Origin: UBA9300 sp032260385
GTDB lineage: Bacteria > Bacteroidota > Bacteroidia > Bacteroidales > VadinHA17
Direction of reading: 5' to 3'
Assembly (NCBI GenBank): GCA_032260385.1
Contig: JAVVEL010000014.1
Coordinates: 1-64,000 of the forward strand
Length of the DNA: 64,000 nucleotides
Of the stretch, positions 9,199 through 18,803 are shown piece after piece; position 1 is the stretch's first letter; each line of letters starts with the position of its first letter. The notes under the pieces are model-generated. The model saw nothing but the letters and a program-made list of their open reading frames with translations. It was not told the origin of the DNA and made no database searches. A program made the translations under genes and the position numbers.

Positions 9199-9774
9199 AT
9201 GAATATATGCATTTTCGCAGCCTCCAGCAGCAAAATAGATAAGATCTACCTTGACGCAGCCTCACATCTTGGTGAGCTTATTGCATCACATGGACACAAT
9301 ATTGTCTATGGTGGCGGTGGTATAGGCCTAATGGGTGCACTGGCCGATGCTGCAATGAAGAAAGGAGCAAAGATAAGCGGTGTTATACCATCATTTATGC
9401 ATGATAACGGTTGGGGCCATGATGGCATTGATGAAATTATCATCACCGATGACATGGGGTCAAGAAAGAAAAAGATGTTCGGGATGTCCGATGCTATAAT
9501 TGCCCTGCCGGGAGGTATTGGTACCCTTGAAGAACTTACCGAGGCCATCACCCTTAAACAACTGGGTCTTTTCAGGGGGCCCCTGGTGATTCTTAACACA
9601 GAATTATTTTATTCACAGTTCATCACCTTCCTTGAAAGTCTTATTGAAAAAGGCTTTATGAGAAAGGTACATAAAAAGATCTGGGTGGTGGCAGCTACTC
9701 CTGAAAAGGCCATAGAGGGGCTTAGCGACTATAATGACTGGCACGACGACTCGGCGAGTATAGCCAGGATCTAG
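9199..9774 (+). CDS. LOG-family protein (nucleoside monophosphate phosphoribohydrolase-like, TIGR00730)
   Basis: A 191-residue Rossmann-fold protein of the LOG / YvdD family, formerly annotated as lysine decarboxylase. Characterised members cleave the N-glycosidic bond of cytokinin or purine 5'-monophosphates. The nucleotide-binding GGGGIGLMG stretch and the family signature PGGIGTLEEL are both intact. The start is only 12 bases after the trxA terminator, so transcription may come from read-through or a promoter inside the terminator region. It converges on the SpoIIE-type gene with two bases between the stop codons. The physiological substrate in this organism is unknown. Confidence 0.88.
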   Translation: MNICIFAASSSKIDKIYLDAASHLGELIASHGHNIVYGGGGIGLMGALADAAMKKGAKISGVIPSFMHDNGWGHDGIDEIIITDDMGSRKKKMFGMSDAIIALPGGIGTLEELTEAITLKQLGLFRGPLVILNTELFYSQFITFLESLIEKGFMRKVHKKIWVVAATPEKAIEGLSDYNDWHDDSASIARI

Positions 9775-9776
9775 GA

Positions 9777-12700
9777 TCAGGGCACCCTCGTCCCGATAAC
9801 AAGTATATCATCTATCTGGCTCTTTCCCCTCATCCATTCACCGAGAGTCTTAAGCAAACTTGTTTTTTGATCAGCCACCGGGAGGGATGAAATTTTAAGA
9901 AATTCATTCTTCAGATTCCCCACCTTAAACTTTTTACCCTCCGGACCGCCAAACTGGTCGGCATACCCGTCGGAAAATATATAGAGCATATCCCCCGGTC
10001 TGATATCCACATCCACATTAGTGAATTTTTTATTATGGGCAGTAGACATACCAATGGGAAACCTGTCGCCCTTAATTGTAATAACTTCCCCATTCCTGGC
10101 AATAAGCAGGGGGTTATAGGCACCAGCATATTCAAGCCTCTTGTTTCTCTTATCATAGGCTATCAGTGCAAGGTCCATTCCGTCATTTATTACCTCATCA
10201 CCTCTCTGAATTAATGACCTTTCCACTTCAATATTAAGCTGGTCCAGGATGGCTGCCGGCCTTAAGATGCCGTATTCCCTGACTATCTTTGTGAGTGAAT
10301 TGTGTCCTATTATTGACATAAAGGCGCCCGGTACTCCATGTCCGGTACAATCGACTGCAGCCATAAACTGTATGTCACCATTGTCATGCATCCAGTAAAA
10401 ATCACCACTTACAATATCCTTGGGCAGGAAGAGGACAAAGGTCTCATTAAAGCTGTCTTCAGGGGGTAACATAGCCAGCTGTATTCTTTCAGCGTACCTT
10501 ATGCTTGCCGTGATATCCCTGTTCTTCTCTTCAATGACCCGGCTTTTTTGCACAAGTTCAGCTGTTCTTTCTTCCACCTTCTCTTCAAGAATTCTTTTTT
10601 CCCTGACCAGGTTTTTTTCCCTTTGCCTTATATATATCAAAATGGCCACCGCGAAGATCATGAGGACAGAACCTATAAACAGGGGATTGGCATAAAAGGG
10701 AGACCTTATAAGCAGGTCATAACTCACGGGTTCTGCATTCCATATCCCGTCACTGTTCTGGGCTTTTACCCTGAAGGTATATTTCCCGGGCGAAAGAGAT
10801 GAATATATTGCCGTTGTCTGTTCTGTTTCCGGTCTCCAGTCAGGGTCAGCACCCTCCAGCATTACCCTGTATCTTACGGCTTTCGGGTTGGTCAGACAAA
10901 CACTGTAGTAATCGAAAGCAATGTTTTTTTCAGTATACCGCAATCTCATACCCGGGATCAGTTCTCTTTCCTTAAAATTGACTGTCATGCCCCTGATATG
11001 GGTTAAAGGCTCCTGGTCGGGTGGAGGAAGATCTTCAGGAGCCAGCCTGCTTGCTCCGCTGGCGGTACCAAACCACAGATGACCTTTGCTGTCGATGCAG
11101 GAGGCATTCTGTTTTGTCTCAATACCCACAAAACCGTTTTCGCCCGTATAGGTATTGATTATACCGGTTTCGATATCCAGGCTGTTCAGGCCCTTATTGG
11201 TCCCGATATACAGGACTCCTTTTTTATCCGGCTGCAGTAGATTGATATTGTTTGAAAGCAAGCCATCGTTCTCTGTAAGATGGATGGCAAGGGTATCAGC
11301 CCTTAATCCAAAGACTCCTGACCTGGTTCCTATCCAGACCATTCCATCCCTGGTATCACCTATACATGTAGGTGCATAATCATTACTGAGGTCGATTATC
11401 GTAAATTCCTCTTTATCCGGATTATATTTTGTAAGGCCGTTACGTTTCTCCGATCCAATCCAGACCCTTCCTTCATTATCAACATGTAAAGCTGTAATAG
11501 TATTACCGGCCAACCCGTCTCCCTGGGTATATCTCCGCCCCCTTTCACCCGGTATATCCCATACACCCACACCATCATTTGTCCCTATCCACAGTTTATT
11601 GTCATGGTCAACTGCCAGTGCCGTAACCCCGGGGTTATTAAAGGGAAGCATGCTGTTCAGTTCATAATCATAGGTAAAATCATTCTGATCAAAATCATAG
11701 CTGTAAACGCCATTGTTAGCCGTTCCCACCCACAGGTTTTTGTCCCCGTCATTAATAATATACCTGACCTGGTTGCTGATATTATGTGTTCCCTCGTAGT
11801 AGAAGAGGGGCATCCCTATTTCAGGGTCAAATAATGTTATTCCCCCGTTTGTTCCAAACCAGTACCTGCTGTATTTATCTTCGGCAAGCGCCCATACTGC
11901 AGGATCTCTGAACATATTCCCGGGCCTGTAATTGATGAAGTGGTAGCCTTTAAAAACATGGATCCCGTTATTCTGGCTGCTTATAAGCATATTCCCCTCA
12001 TGATCTTCCATTATGCTGTGAATCTGTGTTGCCTGCAATCCGTTGGACTCATTGAAAACATGAAGGCCATCATCATCAAAAACAGTTATACCACCACCCC
12101 AGGTCCCTACCCATATCTGTCCCGCTGAATTTTCACTTATACAACTGATCCAGTTGCCCGCCAGTCCGTCACGCACATCATATACCACCAGTTTGCCATC
12201 CCCCGGGGGGAAATAATAAAGGCCTCCCTTGTTAGTTCCAAACCACCTCCCTCCCCTGCTGTCTTCCAGCATTGTTATTGTACTGAAAAAAGTGGTGAGG
12301 CCTTCCGGCCTGTATGTCACAAAATTGTCATTTCCGGGATTATACTTTTTTATTCCTACATCAGAAATACAGTATATATCACCATCATTGCCGGCATAGA
12401 TATCAAATACCTGGTCGCTCAGGCCCTCGGCTCCCCTGTATTGTCTGACTGATAAAAAGGCTGAACCCGTATCCGGCATTTCAGCACAAAAGGCTCCGTT
12501 AAGGGCCGTGCTTATCCATAATTTATTATCGAGCTCTGCCAGTCCTGAAATATCACCGCTTATCCTGAGTGTATCTATTCTTACACGTCTGAAGACATTA
12601 TTCTCATAGCAGCTTAAACCACCGTTGAGATGTCCCATCCATATTCTTCCCCTGTGATCTTCCAGTAAGGACATTACGCCTCCTGTTGCAAGTCCGTCAT

Positions 12701-12950
12701 TGCCGGAGAAATTTTCAAATTCAGATCCGTTCCACCTTGTAACGCCACTCTCCGTTCCCAGCCACAGATAGTCCGACCTGTCCTGTATAATAGTATAGAC
12801 TTTAGAGGAACTAAGTCCTTCACTTACCCCATAACTGTCAAAGTAGTATTCCTGTGGCCATACGGGAAGCTTATTCAGCAATAAAACAATGATCATCAGG
12901 CCAGGGTACCTGATGATCGTTTTCAGCCAAGAAGGGCTTTTACAGGTCAT
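9777..12950 (-). CDS. Two-component-propeller membrane protein with SpoIIE-type phosphatase
   Basis: A 1057-residue sensor. After an N-terminal membrane or signal segment (about 14-32) come many propeller repeats of the LWIGT...G type (about 40-660), a Y_Y_Y domain (about 680-755), one transmembrane helix (about 757-780), a coiled coil (EEKVEERTAEL) and a C-terminal PP2C/SpoIIE serine phosphatase with the metal-site motifs SGDFYW, DCTGHGVPGAFMS and FSDGYADQFGG. Propeller plus Y_Y_Y is usually joined to a histidine kinase in this phylum; here the output is a phosphatase. It would sense an envelope signal and dephosphorylate a cytoplasmic protein, for example an anti-sigma antagonist or a SiaC-like protein. 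It lies 6 bases behind the TPR/caspase gene in one operon. Confidence 0.92.
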   Translation of the reverse strand: MTCKSPSWLKTIIRYPGLMIIVLLLNKLPVWPQEYYFDSYGVSEGLSSSKVYTIIQDRSDYLWLGTESGVTRWNGSEFENFSGNDGLATGGVMSLLEDHRGRIWMGHLNGGLSCYENNVFRRVRIDTLRISGDISGLAELDNKLWISTALNGAFCAEMPDTGSAFLSVRQYRGAEGLSDQVFDIYAGNDGDIYCISDVGIKKYNPGNDNFVTYRPEGLTTFFSTITMLEDSRGGRWFGTNKGGLYYFPPGDGKLVVYDVRDGLAGNWISCISENSAGQIWVGTWGGGITVFDDDGLHVFNESNGLQATQIHSIMEDHEGNMLISSQNNGIHVFKGYHFINYRPGNMFRDPAVWALAEDKYSRYWFGTNGGITLFDPEIGMPLFYYEGTHNISNQVRYIINDGDKNLWVGTANNGVYSYDFDQNDFTYDYELNSMLPFNNPGVTALAVDHDNKLWIGTNDGVGVWDIPGERGRRYTQGDGLAGNTITALHVDNEGRVWIGSEKRNGLTKYNPDKEEFTIIDLSNDYAPTCIGDTRDGMVWIGTRSGVFGLRADTLAIHLTENDGLLSNNINLLQPDKKGVLYIGTNKGLNSLDIETGIINTYTGENGFVGIETKQNASCIDSKGHLWFGTASGASRLAPEDLPPPDQEPLTHIRGMTVNFKERELIPGMRLRYTEKNIAFDYYSVCLTNPKAVRYRVMLEGADPDWRPETEQTTAIYSSLSPGKYTFRVKAQNSDGIWNAEPVSYDLLIRSPFYANPLFIGSVLMIFAVAILIYIRQREKNLVREKRILEEKVEERTAELVQKSRVIEEKNRDITASIRYAERIQLAMLPPEDSFNETFVLFLPKDIVSGDFYWMHDNGDIQFMAAVDCTGHGVPGAFMSIIGHNSLTKIVREYGILRPAAILDQLNIEVERSLIQRGDEVINDGMDLALIAYDKRNKRLEYAGAYNPLLIARNGEVITIKGDRFPIGMSTAHNKKFTNVDVDIRPGDMLYIFSDGYADQFGGPEGKKFKVGNLKNEFLKISSLPVADQKTSLLKTLGEWMRGKSQIDDILVIGTRVP

Positions 12951-12956
12951 AAAGTA

Positions 12957-15296
12957 TTATTTTGCTATAAAGAAGAATGTTGCGTTTTCATTATGTTCCA
13001 ATCCGCTTATCTGGCCGAACATTGGTTTTTGTTTATCCGAATTGGTTAGAGCAACAGAAACGTTCAGGACTATTTCCTCAATCGGCATACAGGCTCCGGG
13101 ATTACTTTCAAGAGTCCTGGCAAATGTTCTTGTGAATTCTGAATCATCGGAGGCCAGTTCATAGCCGGCCGACATAAACACCTGGGATGATTTATTCTGA
13201 GTTGCCCTCCAGTCACTGCAGCTTTTAATCGTAGGAGCCGATCTCATTGCCGTGTAGAAGCTGGGGCCTGATTCGCAGGCATCGGTTACCACAAGTGTGT
13301 GTGTAAGCACATTGGTATAAGGTTCCATTGCCGCCCTGAGGGTATTTATATTAAAATAGGTAAACTCATCATCCCTCTGTGCATCAATCGGTATCCAGTA
13401 ACCCACTTCATTTACAACCTTACCGTGGCCTGCATACCATATCAGCAGTGAATTAACCTGGTTTGCCTTTATCATATCCCTTAACTCTATTGAAAAGAAC
13501 TTCTCCATCTCTTCCTTCGTGAGATCCTTCTTGTGTATGATATTGTGGATCTGGTAGTTTGCAAGGGCAGCCTTCATGAGGTTAACATCCTTAACCGGTC
13601 CGCCAAGGCTGGCAAAGGAGCTGTAATTGGAATTCTCAACAAATACCACCCAGGTCTTACCCATTGGATTTTCAGCAGATATTATGGCACCCTCCCTGTT
13701 AATTACGAAGGTGACCTCATTCCGGTTATCGAATATATCCTCGGCAATAACAGTTATTTCATCCTTATTGAGGATATCTATTGTTGCGGTAAAAGTCGGG
13801 TTTTCCTGCCCAACGGGATAGCTCGCCGTTACACCCTCGATAAAAATTGATTTGATAAGGCTTTGATCGTCTATTTTACCCTGTATGTATAAACTGGGAT
13901 TATTGTTGTCGAGGAAGATCTGTTGATTGTCATCTGCATAGGGTCTCAGAATTGATATTTCAGGGGGATCTATCTCTGTTCTTATAATGGAATACCTGAG
14001 ATCTGTCTGATTATCGTAATCATCTGTTGCCACCAGGCTTATTGTGTCAATCTCTTCAATATCAAGATTTGCCAGGAAGTCATAATTTCCGTCCGATCCT
14101 TTTTCGAAGAGCGATTCATGGTCGTTGATAACAAGTGCTTTCAGGGAACTTTTTTCTATTATGGTACCTGATATTATCAGTTTTTCGGCATATCCCTTTA
14201 CCTCTATTGTTGACCCTTTGACTACCGGGCTGGCAATATTGACTTCCGGGGGATCATCTTCGCGGTTTATCTCATAAAGTCTGTTCTGAGCCTCACTGAG
14301 CAACTTTCGTGCCCTGGGGTCGAATTCTGAAATTTCAGTTATGGTATTATAATCCCGGGCAGCCTTCTCAAAATCCTGGATTTCCTCATATGAATGTGCA
14401 CGCATGAAATAGAATTCCGGGTCGGATGAATTCAGGGTTATGGCTTTCGAAAAATCATTTATGGCATTGGGATGCTGGCTGAACTCCTGGTAGTACCTCC
14501 CCCGTGTAAGATAGTGGATCGGATTATCAGGTTCAACAAGTATATTCCTTGAAATATCGTTTATTGCTGAAGGATAATCAAGTTTTGCTATGTATATCCT
14601 GCTCCTTGTGACATAAGCGTCGATATTCCTGTCATTATGCTTAATCGCGGTTGAGCAGTGTTCCATTGCTTCATCAAGGTGCCCCGTCCTTATAAGCAGG
14701 TTTGCTAACGCAAGTCTTGCTTCTATAAACTTCCCGTTTTTACTTAAGGCCTTCTCAAAATCCTTCCTGGCCAGGACATCATTATTGAGTTTTTCATATA
14801 CCAGCCCCCTCTGGAAAAAATTTAAATCATCCTCCCTGAAGATCATGGCAGTGTCAGACACTTTAAGGGCCTGTTCATACATGGCCAGCTCAAGCAGGGT
14901 TTTTACTTTTTCGGGATAGATCCTGGCATCCTTCCTGGCCACAGCGCTCGCATGATTCAGATGGGCCAGGGCCTGCCGGTAATCACCCATCTTGTTGCTT
15001 ACCCTGCCAAGGAAGAAAAGCACATCTGCTTCTTTGGGATCAAAGACCCTTGCTTTCTCATAATCGGCATAGGCTTCCTCATACTTTTTTATGGTTTCAA
15101 GAACACTGCCACGTGCAATGTAAAGATCAATCTTTGTCGGCTTCAGCTCTATGGCATGGGTATATTGCACAATGGCATCTTCATACTTACCATTTTCAAC
15201 AAATTTTTCCGCAGCCTTCCTGAGTTTTCTGAAGCTTTGGCCATTAAGAGACGATGCCACCGCTAAGAGCACAAGAAGAGTAACTAATTTTCTCAT
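12957..15296 (-). CDS. TPR-repeat protein with C-terminal caspase-fold (peptidase C14) domain
   Basis: A 779-residue exported protein. A signal peptide (about 1-19, ending SSLNG) is followed by about eight to nine TPR repeats (25-345), two Ig-like or Bacteroidota-type beta segments (about 350-530), and a C14 caspase-like domain (545-779). The catalytic His lies in WYAGHG (near residue 622) and the Cys in DACESG (near 670), both intact, so it should be an active cysteine peptidase with a likely preference for basic or acidic P1 residues. It is the first gene of a two-gene operon with the propeller/SpoIIE protein, with 6 bases between them. Processing, partners and substrate are unknown. Whether it acts in the periplasm is inferred from the signal peptide. 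Confidence 0.9.
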   Translation of the reverse strand: MRKLVTLLVLLAVASSLNGQSFRKLRKAAEKFVENGKYEDAIVQYTHAIELKPTKIDLYIARGSVLETIKKYEEAYADYEKARVFDPKEADVLFFLGRVSNKMGDYRQALAHLNHASAVARKDARIYPEKVKTLLELAMYEQALKVSDTAMIFREDDLNFFQRGLVYEKLNNDVLARKDFEKALSKNGKFIEARLALANLLIRTGHLDEAMEHCSTAIKHNDRNIDAYVTRSRIYIAKLDYPSAINDISRNILVEPDNPIHYLTRGRYYQEFSQHPNAINDFSKAITLNSSDPEFYFMRAHSYEEIQDFEKAARDYNTITEISEFDPRARKLLSEAQNRLYEINREDDPPEVNIASPVVKGSTIEVKGYAEKLIISGTIIEKSSLKALVINDHESLFEKGSDGNYDFLANLDIEEIDTISLVATDDYDNQTDLRYSIIRTEIDPPEISILRPYADDNQQIFLDNNNPSLYIQGKIDDQSLIKSIFIEGVTASYPVGQENPTFTATIDILNKDEITVIAEDIFDNRNEVTFVINREGAIISAENPMGKTWVVFVENSNYSSFASLGGPVKDVNLMKAALANYQIHNIIHKKDLTKEEMEKFFSIELRDMIKANQVNSLLIWYAGHGKVVNEVGYWIPIDAQRDDEFTYFNINTLRAAMEPYTNVLTHTLVVTDACESGPSFYTAMRSAPTIKSCSDWRATQNKSSQVFMSAGYELASDDSEFTRTFARTLESNPGACMPIEEIVLNVSVALTNSDKQKPMFGQISGLEHNENATFFFIAK

Positions 15297-15407
15297 GACA
15301 GTTATTTTTTCTTATTTCCTTTATACGCCTGTTTTAAATAAAAGATACGCTGGGATAATTCTCCTTTACACTTTACGTCAATGTCTTAAGTCCTGTCCGG
15401 ATAAAAT

Positions 15408-15415
15408 CAAAGGTA
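15408..15415 (-). promoter_or_regulatory. Possible -7 box for the TPR/caspase operon
   Basis: On the minus strand TACCTTTG matches TAnnTTTG exactly, 112 bases before the gene, in the 150-base gap after ribD. No TTG is found at the -33 distance, so this is weak. Confidence 0.3.
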
Positions 15416-15446
15416 ATATTTTTATTAAAATATCATAGATTATTGA

Positions 15447-16496
15447 TTAAACCTTTGGCCTGATATATTCAAGAATGCTCCCCTTAAATTTATGTTTTTT
15501 AATAATCTTCCCCTCGATAATGGGGGACTTAAGGCCTTTCCCAAAAACAACATCTCCCGTAAAGACCCTTGCCTCATCCCATAATCCGGTTTCAATAAAC
15601 TGTGACAGAACAATCTTTCCTCCTTCAATGATCACAGACAGTATTTCCTCATTATGCATAAAGCGTAATACTTCTTCAATTGCTTTCGCCCGGCTTTTTA
15701 ATGGTATATACAAGGCATTGCTCCCCTTCTGTGAACTGTTAAGGCTGAATATTACCGAAGGCGGGTCCCCCTTGAATATTTTCAGCCCTGACGGCAGGTT
15801 TGCTGATTCACTCAGTATAAACCTCCTGGGATTTTCCCCGCCCCATAACCTTACATCAAGAGAGGGGTCATCGTTACAGGCCGTCCTGTCACCTATAAGT
15901 ATAGCATCCTCTTCGGAACGCCATTTATGTACAAGCATCCTTTCTTCCATGCCGGTGATCCAGTTCGGTCCTATTTCATTTTTTAACCTGAGCATGTCCA
16001 TATAACCGTCTGAACTGCTGGCCCATTTGAGAATTATATATGGTCGTTCCCTTTCATGAAAGGTAAAAAATCTTTTATTAATTTCGCGGCTTTCCTCTTC
16101 CAGCACGCCGCAAACAACATCAATGCCTGCCTCCTTCAGCATCCTGATCCCCCGACCGCCGACTTTTTTACTGGGATCAGAAGTGCCAATAACAACACGC
16201 GGGATTTTTTCTGCAATTATCCTCTCGCTGCAGGGAGGAGTGCGACCGTAATGACAACAGGGCTCAAGGTTGACATAGAGGGTGGCCTTCTTCATTAAAA
16301 GCCTATCCTTAACAGAATTAATTGCCATTACTTCTGCATGCGCTCCTCCTGCCCTGGTATGGTAAGCCTCTCCGATTATTTTATTGTCATTCACAATCAC
16401 TGCCCCGACGAGGGGATTAGGGCTGGTATTGCCCCTTGCAAGAGAAGCCAGGGCAAGGGCTCTTTCCATGTATTTTCTGTCATTTCCGGTTAACAT
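15447..16496 (-). CDS. ribD: Riboflavin biosynthesis bifunctional deaminase/reductase RibD
   Basis: Catalyses the second and third steps of riboflavin synthesis: deamination of the pyrimidinone ring and NADPH-dependent reduction of the ribosyl side chain. The N-terminal cytidine-deaminase-like domain shows the zinc site HAE (GGAHAEVMAIN) and PCCHYGRTPPC; the C-terminal reductase domain starts near residue 145 (YIILKWASSSDG). I choose the Met at 16496 (MLTGNDRKYMERAL), because this aligns with the family N-terminus; an in-frame ATG at 16526 would add ten residues and sit on top of the prmC start. Length from this start is 349 residues, normal. No FMN riboswitch is possible in the 28-base gap to prmC. 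Confidence 0.95.
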   Translation of the reverse strand: MLTGNDRKYMERALALASLARGNTSPNPLVGAVIVNDNKIIGEAYHTRAGGAHAEVMAINSVKDRLLMKKATLYVNLEPCCHYGRTPPCSERIIAEKIPRVVIGTSDPSKKVGGRGIRMLKEAGIDVVCGVLEEESREINKRFFTFHERERPYIILKWASSSDGYMDMLRLKNEIGPNWITGMEERMLVHKWRSEEDAILIGDRTACNDDPSLDVRLWGGENPRRFILSESANLPSGLKIFKGDPPSVIFSLNSSQKGSNALYIPLKSRAKAIEEVLRFMHNEEILSVIIEGGKIVLSQFIETGLWDEARVFTGDVVFGKGLKSPIIEGKIIKKHKFKGSILEYIRPKV

Positions 16497-16510
16497 ACTG
16501 TATAATATGT

Positions 16511-16518
16511 TAAATTTG
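16511..16518 (+). promoter_or_regulatory. Possible -7 box for prmC-recX
   Basis: TAAATTTG fits TAnnTTTG exactly but ends only 6 bases before the prmC ATG, which would make the transcript leaderless or nearly so. No clear -33 element is present. Confidence 0.3.
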
Positions 16519-16524
16519 ATAAAC

Positions 16525-17388
16525 ATGACCCGGGAAAAACTAACGATAAAAAGCCTCCGCCATCACCTCCGTGATAATTTATCACCTTATTATCCGGAAG
16601 GGGAAATGAATGCAATAATCAGAATCTTACTGTCTTTTATGAGCGGTAAAGACAATGTATATATCCTTTCCCATCCCGATCATGAAATATCTTCATATAA
16701 CTGGTTTAAAGTTAATAAAATATGTGATTATCTTAAAAAAATGATGCCGGTACAGTATATCACCGGGTCGGCAGAATTCTACGGCAGGCTTTATAAGGTT
16801 ACACCCGACACCCTTATTCCCAGGCAGGAAACCGAGGAGCTTGTCGACCTGGTAATAAGGGAAAACAGTAAAATTGCACCGCTTATACTCGAAACCGGTA
16901 CCGGCACAGGATGCGTAGCTGTAAGCCTTGCACTCCATATTGACGGAGCTGCAGTAACTGCCACCGATATATCAAAAGAAATAATTACCGTGGCAGAATA
17001 TAATGCAATAAAAAATTCAGCGGAAATTAATTTTATTATTGATGATATGCTGAGTCCAGACATCAGTAAATACGGGGAATATGATCTGGCAGTGTGCAAT
17101 CCTCCTTACATAAGTGAATCGGAAAAGCTAAATATGGAAAAAAATGTCCTTGATTATGAGCCTCACCAGGCTCTTTTTGTACCAGATATGGATCCACTCC
17201 TGTATTACAGGTCGGTCCTTGAATTATGTAAAACCGTATTGAAACCGGGGGCTAGCCTTTATTTTGAAATCAACGAAACAAAAGCACGGGAAATGAAAAA
17301 TATTTTGTACAATTATGGATACAGGAACATCAGTATCATAAATGACATTAATGGTAAAGCAAGAATCAGTAAAGGCATCAAAGGATGA
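16525..17388 (+). CDS. prmC: Peptide chain release factor N5-glutamine methyltransferase PrmC (HemK)
   Basis: Methylates the glutamine of the GGQ motif in release factors RF1 and RF2, using S-adenosylmethionine; RF2 is encoded 6 kb away in this window. The 287-residue protein has the N-terminal helical domain with QYITGSAEFYG, the substrate-loop PRQETEELVD, the SAM motif LETGTGTGCVAVS and the catalytic NPPY (VCNPPYIS). The open frame extends 47 codons upstream into ribD antisense, but the ATG at 16525 matches the family N-terminus. The stop overlaps the recX start by four bases (ATGA), so the two are translationally coupled. Confidence 0.95.
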   Translation: MTREKLTIKSLRHHLRDNLSPYYPEGEMNAIIRILLSFMSGKDNVYILSHPDHEISSYNWFKVNKICDYLKKMMPVQYITGSAEFYGRLYKVTPDTLIPRQETEELVDLVIRENSKIAPLILETGTGTGCVAVSLALHIDGAAVTATDISKEIITVAEYNAIKNSAEINFIIDDMLSPDISKYGEYDLAVCNPPYISESEKLNMEKNVLDYEPHQALFVPDMDPLLYYRSVLELCKTVLKPGASLYFEINETKAREMKNILYNYGYRNISIINDINGKARISKGIKG

Positions 17389-17852
17389 ATAAAAACAACT
17401 ACACTATTGCTCTTGAAAGGGCCATGTCACTATGCAGTAAAAGCGAGAAGTGTAGAAATGACATAGGGGCCAGGCTCAATGAATGGAAACTGACAAACAA
17501 GCAGGAAAATGAGGACATAATAAACGAGCTGGTAAAAAACAACTTTATTGACGAAAAAAGATATGCAGGTGCCTACAGTCGAGACAAGATCCGCTTCAAC
17601 AAATGGGGAAAGGTAAAAATCAGGCTTATGCTTAAATCACGGGGCATTGGTGAAGAGGATATCGAACACGGGCTTGGGCTTATTGATGACGAATCCTACC
17701 TTGGCATGATTGAGGAAGAGATAAAAGAAAAGAAAAGAACAATCCGGGCAAAGAACCTTTTCGATCTTAAGGCCAGACTTATCCGTTTTGCATCGTCCAG
17801 GGGCTATGAACAGGACTATGTTTATGATATTATAAACAGGCTGAAATCCTAA
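17385..17852 (+). CDS. recX: Regulatory protein RecX
   Basis: A 155-residue helical protein of the RecX family, which inhibits RecA filaments and so damps recombination and SOS. The RecX signature of three-helix repeats can be seen: GARLNEWKL, then VKNNFIDEKRYAGAYSRDKIRFNKWGKVKIR written here as VKNNFIDEKRYAGAY followed by KWGKVKIRLMLKSRGI. It starts inside the prmC stop codon. Its 3' end overlaps the convergent DUF2752 gene by four bases. recA is not in the window. Confidence 0.9.
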   Translation: MNKNNYTIALERAMSLCSKSEKCRNDIGARLNEWKLTNKQENEDIINELVKNNFIDEKRYAGAYSRDKIRFNKWGKVKIRLMLKSRGIGEEDIEHGLGLIDDESYLGMIEEEIKEKKRTIRAKNLFDLKARLIRFASSRGYEQDYVYDIINRLKS

Positions 17853-18235
17853 AAAAGGATGTCAAAATAATAGACAAAAAACTGCCTGAAAGCAAGTATA
17901 AAGCTAATGATGGCAAGGCTCGAGTCCAGGATTATTAATTTCCTGACCTGCAATGGTTTGCGCGATAAATAAACAATATTCGACAGGCGCATCACAAGGT
18001 GAAAAAGGAAGAATAAAAATATTCTCATCCCGTATTCATTGTGCATTTCAGCACTGGCGAAATCTCCTCTTATAATATAGGAAAAGCTTCGTGACAGGCC
18101 GCATGAAGGGCAGGCCTGCCCTGTTATTTGCTCATGAATGCATTTTACGGGATAGTTATTTTCAGCGGGGCAAAAAAAACCGGAATATATAAATATGAGT
18201 ATTATTATTCCGGCAAACACGGCATTAACGACCAT
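17849..18235 (-). CDS. DUF2752 membrane protein
   Basis: A small membrane protein of unknown function. The family signature GQACPSCGLSRSF is present, followed by RGDFASAEMHNEYGMRIFL; transmembrane helices lie at about residues 1-18, 70-88 and 104-125 from the chosen start. I start it at the Met at 18235 because the protein then begins with the first hydrophobic segment as in relatives; a longer frame to 18334 would add 33 charged residues and overlap the upstream gene by 62 bases. In Bacteroidota this family often sits next to a CD225/DUF4190-type gene, as it does here. Confidence 0.8.
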   Translation of the reverse strand: MVVNAVFAGIIILIFIYSGFFCPAENNYPVKCIHEQITGQACPSCGLSRSFSYIIRGDFASAEMHNEYGMRIFLFFLFHLVMRLSNIVYLSRKPLQVRKLIILDSSLAIISFILAFRQFFVYYFDILF

Positions 18236-18272
18236 ATAACTGTTACCATAGGCAGGGATCTCAGCATTATAG

Positions 18273-18776
18273 TCACTTCTGTACCGTTGTGTCTGTTTGT
18301 ATTGTATCTTCTTTTTCCGATCCAACTCCTTCAAGTTCTTCTAATTTGTCACGAAGATCCTTCTTTTTTGATGTTCCTTCTATCTCAATCTTATCTTCAC
18401 CATCTTCAATGGTAATTCTGAAATTACCGCTTTCAAAATCTTCCCTTATATCTTTCTCAACATCTTCAAACGCTTCTTCAATCCTCTGCCCTATGGTAGA
18501 AAAGTTTTTGGAGAAGCCTGCAAAGAATACCCACTGGCCAATTGATATCAGCAAGGCCAGCACCCCGGTAACGAGGCCCCCTATTTGCATCCCTTTGGGG
18601 GCTGCAGACTGGGAAGCCTGTGATATGCCTATTGCTCCCAGCACTATTGCCACTATTCCCGTGATAAAGGCAAGTGTCCCGATGCAGGGTATAAAGGCAA
18701 TTACGATACTGATTACACCCATAATTAGAGCGGCAACTCCCATGCCATGACCTGTGTTTCCGGTTTTTTCTTCCAT
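18273..18776 (-). CDS. DUF4190/CD225-like small membrane protein
   Basis: A 167-residue protein of unknown function. Two hydrophobic hairpins are visible (about 12-52 and 64-88), the first rich in Gly/Ile (GVISIVIAFIPCIGTLAFI) with the GIVAIVLGAIGI stretch typical of DUF4190/CD225-like proteins. The second half (about 95-167) is strongly acidic and probably helical, with many Asp, Glu and Lys residues, and would face the cytoplasm. It precedes the DUF2752 gene on the same strand, so the two probably form one transcript. Confidence 0.7.
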   Translation of the reverse strand: MEEKTGNTGHGMGVAALIMGVISIVIAFIPCIGTLAFITGIVAIVLGAIGISQASQSAAPKGMQIGGLVTGVLALLISIGQWVFFAGFSKNFSTIGQRIEEAFEDVEKDIREDFESGNFRITIEDGEDKIEIEGTSKKKDLRDKLEELEGVGSEKEDTIQTDTTVQK

Positions 18777-18803
18777 GATTATATGGTTTCTGCTATTTTC
18801 AAT

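Noticed and set aside
16384..16524. 47-residue N-terminal extension of PrmC
   Set aside because: It is the antisense of ribD and does not resemble the family; the ATG at 16525 fits.
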